DNA of 55,570 nt from JALNXF01 sp964555845. Its GTDB lineage: Bacteria; Patescibacteriota; Gracilibacteria; BD1-5; UBA2023. The notes under the pieces are model-generated. The model saw nothing but the letters and a program-made list of their open reading frames with translations. It was not told where the DNA came from and made no database searches. This document shows positions 39,781 to 51,207 of the stretch, one piece after another. How positions within the stretch are numbered: the first letter of the stretch is position 1; every line of letters begins with the position of its first letter. The stretch spans positions 1 through 55,570 of the forward strand of contig CAZKUA010000008.1 of assembly GCA_964555845.1 (NCBI GenBank). The letters run 5' to 3'. The position numbers and the translations under genes are program-made.

Positions 39781-39808
39781 TTGATTTTGAGGCATTTTCT
39801 GCTATAAT
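39781..39808 (+). promoter_or_regulatory. Promoter of the ClpC-type gene
   Basis: TTGATT (39781-39786), 16 bp, TATAAT (39803-39808), 31 nt before the start codon. The -10 box is a perfect consensus. Confidence 0.7.
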
Positions 39809-39839
39809 GAACTAGAATATATTTTAATAAAATAAAAAA

Positions 39840-42377
39840 ATGTTTAATAACTTTTCTGTAAATTATAAAAATGCTCTAATTTGAGCTGAAAACAAAGTAA
39901 AAAGTGAATGATACAAAGAAATTCTTAGTGAAGATGTTTTTCTTGAAATAATTAAAATGCAAAAATGAAGCATTTATGAAATTCTAAATTCTTATTGAAT
40001 TAATGAGAAAATAACATTAGAAGTTCTAACACAAAAACAATTTAAAATATTTTCTCCAACAAGAAGATGAGAATATATTTGAATTTCAAAATCTCTAAAA
40101 GAATTAATTGTAAGTAGTGTTAAAATAGCTGCTTCTTACAACAAAAAACAAGCTTGACTTGAGGATTTTATCCTTGCAATGTTGAAATCAAGTGAGAGTT
40201 GGTTTGCAAGTTATCTTGATTTTTTGTGAGTTAATCCAAAGGATTTTGAACAAAATTTAGTTGTAATTAATAATAATTTTAAGAAAAATGGTTGAGTTTT
40301 TGATCCAATTGATAATATTTTAATGGCCTTGGAAGAAGGACTTTGAATGAGCGCTTGATTTGAAGATATGGAAAATAATCCATTTTTTGCTAATAAAAAA
40401 CCAGCCTGAAAAAAGGAAGAAAGCCCAACTCAGGCTCTTGATTTTTTCTGAATTGATTTAACACTTGATGCAGCAAATGGAAAAATTGATAATATTATAG
40501 GAAGGGATAAGGAAATTGAGAGATTAATTTCGGTTATAAATAGAAAAACTAAAAATAATCCATGTCTTGTTGGAGAGCCTGGAGTAGGGAAGACAGCCGT
40601 AATTGAGTGATTAGCAAAAAGAATTGTTGAGTGAAATGTGCCACTTGCTATGCAATGAAAGCGTATTATAAACCTAGATTTGGGTTCAATTGTAGCTTGA
40701 ACTAAATATAGATGAGAATTTGAATGAAGAATCAAACAAATAATCGATGAAGCTTCTAAAATGGAAAATGAGATAATTTTATTTATTGATGAAATTCACA
40801 CAATTATCGGAGCTGGAAGCTGAGAAGGATGACTTGATGTGGCAAATATTTTAAAGCCTGCGATGTGAAGATGAAGAATTACAATTATCGGAGCTACAAC
40901 ACTTAATGAATACCAAAAATATATTGAAAAAGATAGTGCACTTGAGAGAAGATTTCAAAAAATTGAGGTAGATGAGCCAAGTGATGATACGGCTAAGCAA
41001 ATAATTTCTTGACTTAAAAAATCTTTTGAGCAATATCATAATTTGGTTATTGAAGATGAAGCGACAGAGGCTGCTGTAGATTATTCGGTTAGATATATTA
41101 CTGATAAATATCTTCCAGATAAGGCAATAGATCTAATTGATGAAGCTTGTAGTGCAAAAAGTATGAAATATAATTATGATGAAGGAAATATTAAAGAATT
41201 AAAAATAAAAATTGAGGAACTTCAAAAAGATATTGAGAATTTTGTAATGTCACAACAGTATCACAAAGCCATAATTGCCAAAGATAAACAAAAAGAAATT
41301 GAGGAAAAAATAAAAGCTCAAAGACAGAAAAAATCTATTCCGGATGAACAAAAACTACATATTACAAGAGATGATATCCAGAAAATCGTAAATCAAATCA
41401 CAGGAATTCCTATTCAAAATCTCAGCTTAGAAGATTTAGATAAACTTAAAAATATCGAAGGAAATTTACAAAAAAGTATAATTGGGCAAGATGAAGCCAT
41501 AAAATGAATAGTGAGCTCTATAAAAAGATCTAGAACCTGAGTTGCGAGTAAAGATAGACCAATTTGAAGTTTTTTATTTCTTGGACCAACCTGAGTAGGG
41601 AAGACAGAACTTGTAAAAGTGCTCGCGAAAGAATTTTTCTGAGACCCAAAAGCTATGATTAAAATAGATATGTCAGAATACAGCGAAAAAGCTTCAATTT
41701 CTAAGCTTATCTGATCAGCTCCTGGATATGTAGGATATGAGGACTGAGGAATGTTAACCGAAAAAGTAAGAAGAAAACCATATTGTATCGTGCTTTTTGA
41801 TGAGCTAGAGAAATGAAATTTTGAAATATTTAATATTTTACTTCAAATTCTTGAGGAATGAAATTTGACTGACAGCAAATGAAGAAAAATTAATTTTAGA
41901 AATACAATAATTATAATGACATCAAACATCTGAAGCGCCGAATTTAACTCAAAAGCTACCCAAATTTGATTTGATTTATCTAGCAATAAAGAAGCTAAAA
42001 TAATTAAGGATTACGAAAAAATTAAAGAGAAAATTTTATGAGATTTAGATGAATATTTTGCTCCAGAATTCATTAACAGAATTGATAAAACTATAGTATT
42101 TAATCCGCTCGATAAAAATATTTTGAAAAAAATTATCGTCTTACAGTTAGCTGAGCTAAATAATAGACTCAAGGATTTAGGCTTAAAAATCGAATATGAT
42201 GTGAAAGCTCTGAATTTTATTCTAAAAAATACTTACAATCCAGAATACTGAGCTCGTCCTGTTAGAAGGTATTTACAAGACAATATTGAAGAAGAAATTT
42301 CAAATCTCTTGATAAATTCAAAAATATCTGGTACAATAAATTTGTCAGCCGATAGTAAAAAACTAATTTTTAAATAA
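39840..42377 (+). CDS. clpC: ATP-dependent Clp protease ATP-binding subunit (ClpC/ClpA type)
   Basis: The 845-residue Hsp100 unfoldase has an N-terminal Clp_N domain (1-~150), AAA-1 with Walker A GEPGVGKT at 245-252, Walker B ILFIDEIHTI and sensor region ERRFQKIEVDEP, a short M-domain-like helix pair (IKIEELQKDIENFVMSQQ), and AAA-2 with GPTGVGKT at 582-589, VLFDELEKG and PEFINRID. The M-domain is too short for ClpB, so a ClpC/ClpA role feeding ClpP is preferred. An obvious ClpP-binding IGL-type loop was not pinned down. The next gene begins within its stop codon (TAATG). Confidence 0.9.
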
Positions 42378-43933
42378 TGAAAAAACTTTTTCTTATTTCT
42401 ATACTAATATTTAGTGTATTTCAAGCCAATGCTTCCGATGAGAGCGTTGGTCTTGATCTGTATAAAAAAGTAGACTCGTGAGTTTATGAACTAAATAAGA
42501 AACTACTTTTAAAAGAATTAGATAACAATGTAAAGGAGATTAATAATTTTTGTCCTGACAACGAGTGTAGGGCATATCTTGATGATAGTAAAAATTTTAC
42601 ATTAAATGAAATAGATAGTATTGTAAATGATTGAGATTTGACTGCAATTACAAGCCATTTGAAAACTTGAGAAGATGGTAAGAAAATCTCAATTTCGACC
42701 GATGAACTCAAAGCTTTATACGATAGAATGTCTAGTTGGTATGCCCAGAAAAACCAGAAAGCAAACAAAAAAGCTAGAGAATTTAAGGTAATTTCGTCAA
42801 TTTGACTTTATAATGATGGCGATATCAATAATTCTTGATATGATATTATGTATGATCTTGAGCAAATTAATAAGGTAATTTTTTCTAAAGATATCCCATA
42901 TAATTGATCTGAACTTAATTTTTTAACTTCAGATATGGATGATTATTTATCGAATAATACGCAACCAAATTATAACCAAGCTCTTTCAAATACTGGCTTT
43001 TTATTTGGGAATAATACTACTACTTGAAGTATAGCAAATACTATCTGAACTACGCTCTCAAACAATAATTCACTTTCTTTTTGTAATAATGATACCAAAC
43101 TTAAGCTAGATACTGCTATTTTACAAGACATTGCATCAGAAATTGGAACCTGAAATAGTTCGTGTTCAACAGTTTGAACTAGCTCAAACCCTTCTAAAAC
43201 AAAAAAGCTTGAGCCTTGAGTTTTACCAAGTAATTCTGCTAATAATAATGCAAATACTGCCTTATTGGATACTTTTCCTTGTAATACTTTCTATTGTATC
43301 GAGATGAGTACAGAAATTTACAGTCAGAATTTATTAAGTTGATGAAAAAATAATAGTATAGAGTGAATCCTTGATAAGCATTTTCTTATTATGGATAAAC
43401 AGTCTAGAACTAGTATGAATCAATCAAATATGACTACAGAATTTTTCAGTTTAGATCTCTTGAAAAATTTAAATTTACCAGATATGGCTCATTTATGAAT
43501 TATAGTTACAAGTCTTCCACCACCAATTCTTAATCTGGAAGCCAAAGATAGACAAAATCCAGATTGAACTAATAAATGAAAATGATCTAAGGCTGATTTT
43601 TCAGATGATAATTTATTTAATACAATATTTACTTGATATGGCTTAAAATACAATTCTCCAAATGATTTATCAGCAGAAATGGAGGATTTACAAATTGCAA
43701 ATTGTAGTGAACTTACGACAAATGATTGTAATGAAAAATTAAAATTAATTCAAAAAGACCAATATAATCAGCCAGACATAGTGAAAGTGCTTGATACTAG
43801 TATAAAAAATGAATATTTTAATTTATTTAATAAAGACTTGATAAGATTTAATTCTTTTTCTTCTGAGCTTCTAGAGAGGATTAGCTCTCTAATTGCCATA
43901 ACCAATACTACTAAGAAAAAACATTGTGATTAA
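42377..43933 (+). CDS. Exported protein with Cys-pair motifs
   Basis: The product has 518 residues. Signal peptide MKKLFLISILIFSVFQANAS, then a helical N-terminal part with FCPDNECRAY, a Ser/Thr/Asn-rich low-complexity middle (SNTGFLFGNNTTTGSIANTI, GNSSCSTVGTSSNPSKT), and a C-terminal region with FPCNTFYCIEM, IANCSELTTNDCNEK and a final helix. The paired cysteines suggest periplasmic or surface disulfides. It starts at the ATG overlapping the clpC stop and is followed 1 bp later by another exported Cys-containing gene. Function unknown. The overlap implies co-translation with clpC, although the products differ in compartment. Confidence 0.7.
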
Positions 43934-43934
43934 T

Positions 43935-45251
43935 ATGAAAAAAATAATTTTTACATTAGCAATATTTCTAATAACTTACTCGATGGCTGAGGCAAGCGGT
44001 TCTTGTAGTATTAAATGATGACCATCTCCTCGCCTTTGAGAATATGTTAATGATATAAATATTGTGTTATCTGAGATTTGAAATAAATCAAAAACAACTT
44101 GTAAGAGTAATGATGAATATAGACAATCTCTAAATAAATCAAGCTCAAAATTAGAAAATGATTACAATAAAATTCTTGATGTTTGAAGTTTTACATCTTC
44201 ATTTAAATCAATTTTAATGGTGACAGACGGAGAGCTTGTAGATCCGGTTTATAGAGATTATAATCTTATCAAATCTCAACATGATAAAATAAATAGAGTC
44301 TGAGATATTGTTACAAAAAAATGTGCTCTCGATATAGAAATAGCCGATTCAAATGTTATAAATAATTTCTTAGCTAAATATGATTGGCAAAACCAAAATA
44401 CTTACACAATCGGAGATACTCTTTCAAAATTAAGAGAGATAAACGGTGATATTTTTTCATTTTATGTAAATGCTATAATTGGCGAGAAATACACCACAAG
44501 TGAGGCAGATTCAGTAGGAAAATTAAACTTAAAAAACGAATTTTTATCTTATTATACAGGTGACGGATTAATCCCTTGTAAAACCGAATATTGATCTTGA
44601 CTTCTTAATAAACTTGAAGGAGTTTTTGATATTTGAAAGTGAGTAAACGGATGATTTGATACATGGAAAAATGCCTGGAATTTACTTATTTGAAATGATG
44701 CCTGAAAACAAAAATACGCTGAAGTAGAAAAAAACTTATTAAAAAAAGAATTAGGTAAGCAGTGAATTAGTCCAAACGGAGCCTCTAGTATGCTAAAAAA
44801 TCTAGAAAATACAAATGCCTGTAAATGAAATCCTGCTTGTCTTGCGGAAGAGACTTGACGCAGAATTACCTGAACTCTTTCTTATTTTGAGACATTTTTT
44901 GATGAAGTAAAAAGTGATTTAACCAACCCAAAAAATAGTAATTTCACAATGATTGTAAACTGAAAAAGAGCTAAATATAACCAAAATCCAGCTAAAACAA
45001 CCGATGAATATATTAGAAGATTAAAAGAAATTAATTCCACAAAAGATATATTTAGCGAAGTTCAAACTAGTTATAATACTGTAATTTCTCAAATTGATAT
45101 AGAAAATGATACGCTTGATAGTAATGTATGAAACTTAGCTGAGCTTTATTATGGCTTAGTTAAGACAAATCTAAAAATCAAAGATAACATAAATGTTGCC
45201 GAAGAACTCTGCAACTGCCAAGCCAGCTGAATCTGAAACTGTCATTTTTAA
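43935..45251 (+). CDS. Exported protein, partner of the preceding gene
   Basis: The product has 438 residues. Signal peptide MKKIIFTLAIFLITYSMAEASG, then cysteines spread through a helical protein (GSCSIKGGP, KSKTTCKSND, LIPCKTEYGSG, NACKGNPACLAEETGRRI and a C-terminal ELCNCQASGIGNCHF). Helical stretches dominate (DEVKSDLTNPKNSNFTMIVN). The spacing of 1 bp from the previous gene and the similar style (exported, ~450 residues, disulfide-rich) suggest they form one envelope complex. No family recognised. Confidence 0.7.
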
Positions 45252-45272
45252 AAAAATATGTCATTTTAATTT

Positions 45273-45361
45273 GAAAGATCCTTCGACTACGCTCAGGATG
45301 ACGAACAAAACCACTATCTCGTCACCCTGAGCGGAACGAAGTGGAGTCGAATGGGTCTTTC
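45273..45361. repeat. Large inverted dispersed repeat, 89 bp
   Basis: GAAAGATCCTTCGACTACGC, then TCAGGATGACG, faces CGTCACCCTGAGCGGAACGA, then AGTGGAGTCGAATGGGTCTTTC. The arms are mostly complementary, separated by ~17 bp. The right arm ends at the first base of the uvrC stop codon. Related to the copy in rnr at 34010. Confidence 0.85.
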
Positions 45362-47324
45362 TAAATAATTCAATAATCCTTTAGGGTCTCAATTTGATTT
45401 TTATTGAGAATTTTTTCTATTTCGTTTTCTGGAATGGTTGCAATATTATCGACACTTCCAGCTAATTTCAGAAGTTTTTGTCTTGTTTTGGCTCCAAATC
45501 ATGGGAGCTCTTCTAGGATATTTTTTTTCATTGCCTTATTTCTACTCACTCTGTTAAAAGAAATTGCAAACCTATGAGCCTCATCTCTGATTTTCTGGAG
45601 CAGCATTAGCTCTGGAGTTCCTGGTTTGAAAATAATTGGATCTGATTTTCCTGGAATAAATATTTCTTCTTCGCGTTTTGCGATAGAACAAATATTTGGT
45701 AGCCCTCACCCCATCCCTCTCCCAGAGGGAGAGGGGGCTTTAATTTNNNNNNNNNNCCCTCTCCCTCTGGGGGAGGGGTTGGGGGTGAGGGAAAATTTTC
45801 AGAAATGGCTCAAACTGCGGAACTTAGTTGTCATTTTCATCAGTCAATTATAATCAAATCTGGCCAGTTATTTAGTTTGATTGCCTCGAGAGTTCGCCTT
45901 TCTAAGATTTCAGCCATTGACTTAAAATCATTGATTTCTCACTCTGCGATTGTTTTGAGTTTATATTTTTTGTATTTTGATGTGTCAGATTTTCCGTTTA
46001 CAATTACACTTCTTGAAGCTACGGTAAAATTTCCAGAAATATGAGAAATATCATAACATTCAAAAATAATATCAGATTTTTTATTATATTCGTATCCGAG
46101 CTTTTCAAGAATTGAAATTTGAGTATTTTTTGTAAGAGTTTTTTTGGAAATCTGTCCAAGTTCCTGTTTATAAGCGAAATTCAGTAAATTATTTTTTGTG
46201 AAATTTATAATATCAAGTTTTGGTCAAATCGATGGATTTTCAATTGAAATATGTTGATTTTTCAGGTAAGTTACAAGAAGTTTATCTGAAATTTTTTCGT
46301 TTGTAATCAATCGTAGGGAACAATTGCATTGTTCCGTTTTTCTTATTCATTCAATTTTCGGAACGATGCAATCGTTCCCTACATAATGTTGCTTCAAAAA
46401 ATCTGAAATTATCTCATTTTTCTCCTCCTCTAATTTATTTTCAATCAAAAAATTATTTATTCCAATAATTTCGCCATTTCTAATTTGCGTGAGTCAAATA
46501 TAACTCTTACTGTATTTTGTCAGATAAACCAAAATATCATTGTTTCATGAAATTATATCGCGTGCAACCTGCTTTTCTTTTAGCTCGGTAATATATTTAA
46601 TTTGCTCTTTTATTTTAGATGCTTCCTCAAATTCTAAATTGGTTGCTTTTTCTCTCATTTCTTTTTCAAGTGATGCTATTATTTTTCAAATATTTCATTT
46701 CAAAAAATCTTTTAAAGCTTCTATATTTTTCTGATAAATATTTATTTTATGAGCATCTAGAAGGCACGGACCGGGACAAAGTCAAATGTAATAATCAAGA
46801 CAGGGAATTGTTTTACTAAATTTTTTTGTAATCATAATTTTCCCATTTTCTCAAATTCAAAACTCCATTTTACAAGACCTTATTTTAAATATTTTTCTAA
46901 TAGTTTTCAGGATTTCAGATACATTTAGAGTACTCGTATATGGTCAAAAATAAGTTCAATTATTGCTTCTAATTCTTGTTTTGTAGACTTCTGGAATTTC
47001 GCTATCTGTAATTTTTATATAAGTTAGATTTTTATCATCCTTCATTAAAATATTGTATTTTGGTTTATTATTTTTGATATAATTTGTCTCAAGCACGAGT
47101 GCTTCCAACTCATTTTTTGTCTCAATAAAATCAATAAAATCTACTTGTTTTATCATATTTTGCTTCGCAAAATTTAGCTTCGCTTTTCCGTTAAAATATG
47201 AGCTAACTCTAGCTTTTAGATTTACAGATTTTCAGATATAAATAATTTTTCCAGATTTATTTTTCATCAAATAAATTCCCGGAGTTTTTGGAATATGCTC
47301 TATAATTTTCTCAATTTTTCTCAT
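45361..47324 (-). CDS. uvrC: Excinuclease ABC subunit C, with repeat insertions and an assembly gap
   Basis: The product is ~650 residues. GIY-YIG nuclease domain (IPKTPGIYLMKNKSGKIIYI, GKSVNLKARVSSYF), CPGPCL motif, UvrB-interacting region (LEKEMREKATNLEFEEASKI), the RNase H-like C-terminal nuclease (IFECYDISHISGNFTVASRS; DLIIIDGGKGQLSSAV; CSIAKREEEIFIPGKSDPII) and HhH domain (LEELPGFGAKTRQKLLKLAG). Two in-frame repeat insertions are present: near residue 315-337 (YVGNDCIVPKIE...TEQCNCSLRL) and after ~510 (FPSPPTPPPEGEG...). The second encloses ten N, so the reading frame across the gap is not fixed. It ends in TAG. Nucleotide excision repair; a possible link to the ATL protein at 3163. Confidence 0.92.
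45713..45791. repeat. Palindromic repeat around a 10-N assembly gap in uvrC
   Basis: CCCTCACCCCATCCCTCTCC on the left and GGAGGGGTTGGGGGTGAGGG on the right form inverted arms, each also carrying CCCTCT/AGAGGG. The N run is 45747-45756, so its true length is unknown. GC content is far above the surroundings. Both arms read open in the uvrC frame. Confidence 0.85.
46315..46381. repeat. Inverted repeat inside uvrC
   Basis: TAGGGAACAATTGCATTGTT, then CCG, faces CGGAACGATGCAATCGTTCC, then CTA, with a 21-bp spacer. It is translated in uvrC without a stop. Confidence 0.85.
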
Positions 47325-47367
47325 TTAAAATATTGAATTTATATTTATTGGTTTTAATCTTTTTTCT

Positions 47368-47397
47368 GTCATTTCGAGCTTGTCGAGAAATCTATTA
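47368..47397 (+). repeat. Dispersed repeat, GTCATTTCGAG type
   Basis: GTCATTTCGAGCTTGTCGAG, then AAATCTATTA, identical to the copy translated inside rnr at 33935. It is between uvrC and the divergent methyltransferase gene. The rest of 47325-47501 is AT-rich leader. Confidence 0.85.
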
Positions 47398-47501
47398 ATT
47401 TGATTATATCCAAATTATCAAAATCGCAAATGTTAGTTTTTTCAAAATAAACTGTAAAAATTATTAAAAATATATATAGTTAGTCAAACTAACTTAATTT
47501 T

Positions 47502-48617
47502 ATGAAATATAATATAACTTGTATACCTTGAGTTGAATCAATTTTAAAGAAGGAAATTGAGAAATTTGGGTATAAAATTACTGAAACTCGCGATAGAATT
47601 GTGACTTTTGAATGAGACTTATTGGCACTAGCTAGGTTAAATATCTGGAGTAGAGTAGGGAATAAGGTCTATCTAGAGCTTTCTGAGTGATATGTAAATA
47701 ATTTTGACGATTTATTTGATTTAGTTGCTAAAATTGATTGGAAATATTATATTAACGAAAATAGCCCAATTATCGTAAATTGAGTTTCTGTAAAATCAAG
47801 TCTAGAGAGTATTCCTGCAATTCAAAAAACTACAAAAAAAGCAATAGTAACCAAGATAACCGGAGTAAAAGATAAATTTTTAAATGAAGATGATACGCTT
47901 CCTGTAAATGATATTTTGGTTATGATTTTTGATAATAAAGCTAAAATTCTTCTAGATACTACCTGAGAAGCACTTCATAAGAGATGATATAGAGTTGGAC
48001 AACACGAAGCACCAATTAAAGAATCTCTTGCTGCTGCTTTAGTACTTTTATCAGGTTGGAATTTTAGAGATAATTTTTATGATTTATTTTGTGGAAGCTG
48101 AACTATTCCTATTGAAGCTGCACTAATTGCTAAAAATATTGCTCCAGGATTAATTTGAAGAAGATATGCTTTTGAGAATTTTAGCTGGTATCCAGAATCA
48201 TATTATAATGAAGCTATAGAGGAAGCAAAACAAAAAGTTATAACATGAAAAACTTACAATATTTTTGCATCAGATATAGATGAATATTCAATTGAATCAG
48301 CTATTGTTAATGCTAAAAATGCAAATGTAGACGATATTATAAAATTTGAAATAAAATGAGTGGAATCATATCTTGGAAGTCGAAATTTAGAGTGAACTCT
48401 AGTATCTAATCCACCATACTGACTTAGACTTAATCCAAGAGATTTACAAAATATCTATAAAAATATCTCCACAATCCTGAAAAATAACCCAAATTTAAAC
48501 TGATGAATTATAACATCAAACTTAGAATTTGACTCTCTAATTAATCTTTCTAACTGGAAAAAAAGAAAACTCTACAACTGAAATGAACTTTGTTATTTTT
48601 ATAAAAAAGTTAAATAA
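47502..48617 (+). CDS. THUMP-domain class I rRNA/tRNA methyltransferase
   Basis: The product has 371 residues. An N-terminal ferredoxin-like/THUMP region (1-~160, with VESILKKEIEKFGYKITETR) binds RNA. The Rossmann methyltransferase has RGYRVGQHEAPIKESLAAAL (the 'HxRgYR...Ap(l)kE' signature of the RlmL/RlmK N-terminal half and YpsC), NFYDLFCGSGTIPIEAALIA (motif I), FASDIDEYSIESAIVNA, and catalytic VSNPPYGLRL (NPPY). It is likely an N2-guanine methyltransferase of 23S rRNA (RlmL-like) or tRNA. Several motif glycines are UGA, including that of CGSG. It ends at a strong terminator. Confidence 0.9.
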
Positions 48618-48631
48618 AACTAAATTTTAGT

Positions 48632-48668
48632 AAAAAAACCTAGAAATCTTGATTTCTAGGGTTTTTTT
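48632..48668 (+). terminator. Rho-independent terminator
   Basis: AAAAAAACCTAGAAATC (48632-48648) pairs with GATTTCTAGG, then GTTTTTTT (48651-48668), a 10-bp GC-containing stem with a very short loop and T tract. Confidence 0.9.
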
Positions 48669-48766
48669 GACTTTTTTAAATTTTCACTTGCACTTTTTGG
48701 AAAAATATATTACTATCTCTTTGCTGGCCAAGCAATATAAAATATTAATTCTTAATCTATTAAATT

Positions 48767-48907
48767 ATGACAGAAGGAAGAGAAAAAAATGAACTACACA
48801 GACAAATTGGAGAGGCAATCTCTATGCATTTTGGAAGTGACATTGCAGTAAATAACACAAAGAATTCGTTTGATGAGATTCTTTGACCTGACGCTTATTT
48901 GGAATAA
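48767..48907 (+). CDS. Small hypothetical protein, 46 aa
   Basis: The product has 46 residues: MTEGREKNELHRQIGEAISM, then HFGSDIAVNNTKNSFDEILG and a short tail, with one UGA glycine near the end. The upstream region has TTGCAC and a TACTAT -10-like box 17 bp apart (about 48692-48720). The amphipathic first half could be a helix. It might be a complete small protein or the remnant of a longer one. No family recognised. Confidence 0.45.
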
Positions 48908-48941
48908 AATAAAATAATTTATTTCCGGAAATAATTATTAC

Positions 48942-49355
48942 TTATTCAATTCTGAATTCCTCATATTTTATATTTTTTTGAAGAATGGTCCTTTGGATCA
49001 TTCTTTCGTTTTTATTTAGACTACTTGATCAGGATTTTATTTCAAAAAATATTATTTCTTTAAGATCTCCTGAGGAAAGTCCATCAAGAATTAGATAATC
49101 AAATCATTTTCAGATAAAAACCATATCTTTTGGATTATATGTGAAATTTTTTAAAAAGGGAATTATTTTTTCATAAACTTCTCAGAGTATAGCCGATTTC
49201 GACCTTTTTATTGCATCTATTTTATAGCGCTTTACTTCGCCATATTTTGTAATTTTTCAGATAATAATTCAAATTAAAATTCAAATTATTAGAAGTAAAA
49301 GCATTATAAATACTACTACTGCCTTGTTATTTAAGATATTTAAAAAATCTTTCAT
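48942..49355 (-). CDS. Membrane-anchored Holliday-junction-resolvase-like endonuclease
   Basis: The product has 137 residues. An N-terminal membrane helix (VVVFIMLLLLIIGILIGIII, ~12-31) and a PD-(D/E)xK nuclease fold: NPKDMVFIGKGFDYLILDGL, then EIIFFEIKSGSSSLNKNERM. This has the catalytic D of FDYLI and ExK of FEIKSG. It matches the family annotated as endonucleases related to archaeal Holliday junction resolvase, often with an N-terminal anchor. Its role is unknown; perhaps processing of incoming or membrane-associated DNA, as in competence. The window also holds pilus assembly genes, but no direct link is shown. Confidence 0.8.
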
Positions 49356-49422
49356 ATATTTATTGTTTATTTAATAATTTTTCTTATAATAAGATTATAT
49401 TTTAATCTTTTACTACTAATTT

Positions 49423-50103
49423 ATGATTTTTTGAATAATTGCAAATAAAATTACGAGTTCGTATTTAATTAAAAAGTATGAACTTGCTAAAATTGAGAAT
49501 AATGAAGGCATTGATTTATATAAAGCTTGAAATAAAATTTTGGCTGTAGTAGAAGATAATTCTTTATCTATTGATAAATCTTTATTGTATATTTACACTG
49601 AATTTAATCCAAATTTTATTTTCCATATCTCGTCAGGAACTTGAATAAGCAATGAACATACAATTTGAGATATAATTTTACCGAATACATTTTTGCAGTA
49701 TGATCCTAGAATTGAAAATACTGAATTTAGAAAGGAAAATATAGATTCATTCTTTAAATGAGCATTGTTTATTGAAAATTATCACCTTCAAAAAGATTAT
49801 GATTTCAATAAATTCTGATTAAGTATTGGTTGAATTTGTGTTTCTTGAAAAAAAGAACTTAGTGATGAACTAGTAGATAAGGCAAGAATAGCTTATGAAG
49901 CTGATGTATATGACAAAAATAGTTTTTCCTTTGTCAGTGAGGCTTCTAAAATTTCTATTTTAGATAAAGTTTATGTAATAATTATGATTTGAGATGAAAA
50001 AAGTGAGTGAATATCTACAATAGTTGGGAATTGAATTTATGTTTTTGATTTTATTTTAGATAATTTGTCTGAATTAGAAGAGAACCTAGAGGTTGAGATT
50101 TAA
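49423..50103 (+). CDS. Nucleoside phosphorylase / MTA-SAH nucleosidase-like protein (divergent)
   Basis: The product has 226 residues. The layout recalls the PNP/UDP family: IIANKITSSYLIKKYELAKI at the N-terminus, FIFHISSGTGISNEHTIGDI in place of the family's NxGxAGGLxxxLxxGDhV, then LPNTFLQYDPR (compare VQHDVDATAF of MtnN). The second half (GLSIGGICVSGKKELSD, FSFVSEASKISILDKVYVII) has the SG-D region, but the usual catalytic Glu-Met-Glu and Asp motifs are not clear. It may be an inactive or altered-specificity relative. Cytoplasmic; no obvious operon partner. Confidence 0.55.
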
Positions 50104-50128
50104 ATAAATTTTGTTACTTATTTCTTCT

Positions 50129-50225
50129 GTCATTCCCGCCACATCTGTCATTCCCGCGAAGGCGGGAATCTATAAAAATAAAGAAAAACTAAATAATAGA
50201 TTCCCGGGTCAAGCCCGAGAATGAC
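50129..50225. repeat. Inverted pair of dispersed palindromic repeats
   Basis: A short GTCATTCCCGC (50129) and GTCATTCCCGCGAAGGCGGG, then AATCTA (50147-50172). On the reverse strand, TAGATTCCCGGGTCAAGCCC, then GAGAATGAC (50197-50225) is a near-perfect match to the copy at 22665. Between genes. Confidence 0.85.
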
Positions 50226-50243
50226 ATAAGGAATGGCAATTAA

Positions 50244-51206
50244 TTATTTCCACTCGATATTTATCTCTTTGTTTCTGAAAATTTCAAATTTTATAGTATT
50301 TAGAAAATCCTCTAAGTTATCTCATTTCAAAATTATTTTCTGATAAAAAAGCGAAGCTTTTTTAGAAAAAATTTCTTTATCATAAAAAATAGTAAAATCT
50401 CAATTATTTTCTAGCTCTAGTTTGTTTTTGAGTTTAACTATTATATCTTTTACTCTTTCTTTACTCTTTGATTTTACCCATATATAAGCCAACTCTCTGA
50501 ATGGTGGATATCAAAATTGTTTTCTTTCAGCTAGGGTATAGTTTAGAAAATCCTTATAATTACCTTCTGTAATCAGTTTCAAGAAATTGCTTTCTGGAAT
50601 ATAAGTTTGAATTAAAATATCTGATCATCTCTTGATATTGTAGTAAATATTATCATAAATTTGCTCTTCTATATTGTATTCTGACACCAGAAATTCCGAC
50701 TCAAGCAAGAGAATTCCGACAAGTCATAAATTAGCAATATTTATAGTATTTATAATTTCAGTTGCTATAATTAAGTTAGCAATTTTAATTTCTTCTTTAT
50801 TTATTCACTCTTTTTTTATTTTATCAGAATCAAGTCTTAGAATTTTGAATTTGTGAAATAATTTAGTTATATTTTCTTCAATTTTTTGGATTCCAACTCA
50901 TACTTGAGCCAAATTTGTACTTTTGCATTTAGGGCAACTAACGGGAATATTTTTTTCATGATTACATAAATGACAGATTAACATTTTTTTTGGATATTTA
51001 TGCACAGTCATTCATATATCACAGAAATCGCATTTTATTTGAGATGAACAATCCTTGCAAATAAGAGAGTTTGCCTCTCATCTTTTATTCAAAAAAAGAA
51101 GTACTTTTTTTCATTCATTTACTGTTTTTTCTATTGAGTCAACTAGATTTTGACTTATGAGAGGAAAAATATTTTTACTATAATTTAAATTGACAACATT
51201 TATCAT
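50244..51206 (-). CDS. priA-like: Truncated, degenerate PriA-like protein
   Basis: The product has 320 residues, about half of PriA (~730). It begins at the end of the helicase linker (NLVDSIEKTVNEGKKVLLFL, NKRGEANSLICKDCSSQIKC) and keeps the two-zinc cysteine region (CKDC, CDFC, CHLC, CPKC) and VGIQKIEENI. The N-terminal 3'-binding and Walker A/B helicase domains are missing, and the conserved helicase motifs V-VI (GRAGR) are not present. The C-terminal domain remains (ERKQFGYPPFRELAYIWVKS). It cannot be an ATP-driven helicase by itself. It starts 1 bp after nrdR, in an operon. A structural role in restart, or a co-factor for a separate helicase, is possible. Confidence 0.85.
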
Positions 51207-51207
51207 A

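Noticed and set aside
45805..46044. Plus-strand ORFs across the uvrC region
   Set aside because: They are opposite conserved UvrC motifs such as IIIDGGKGQLSSAV.
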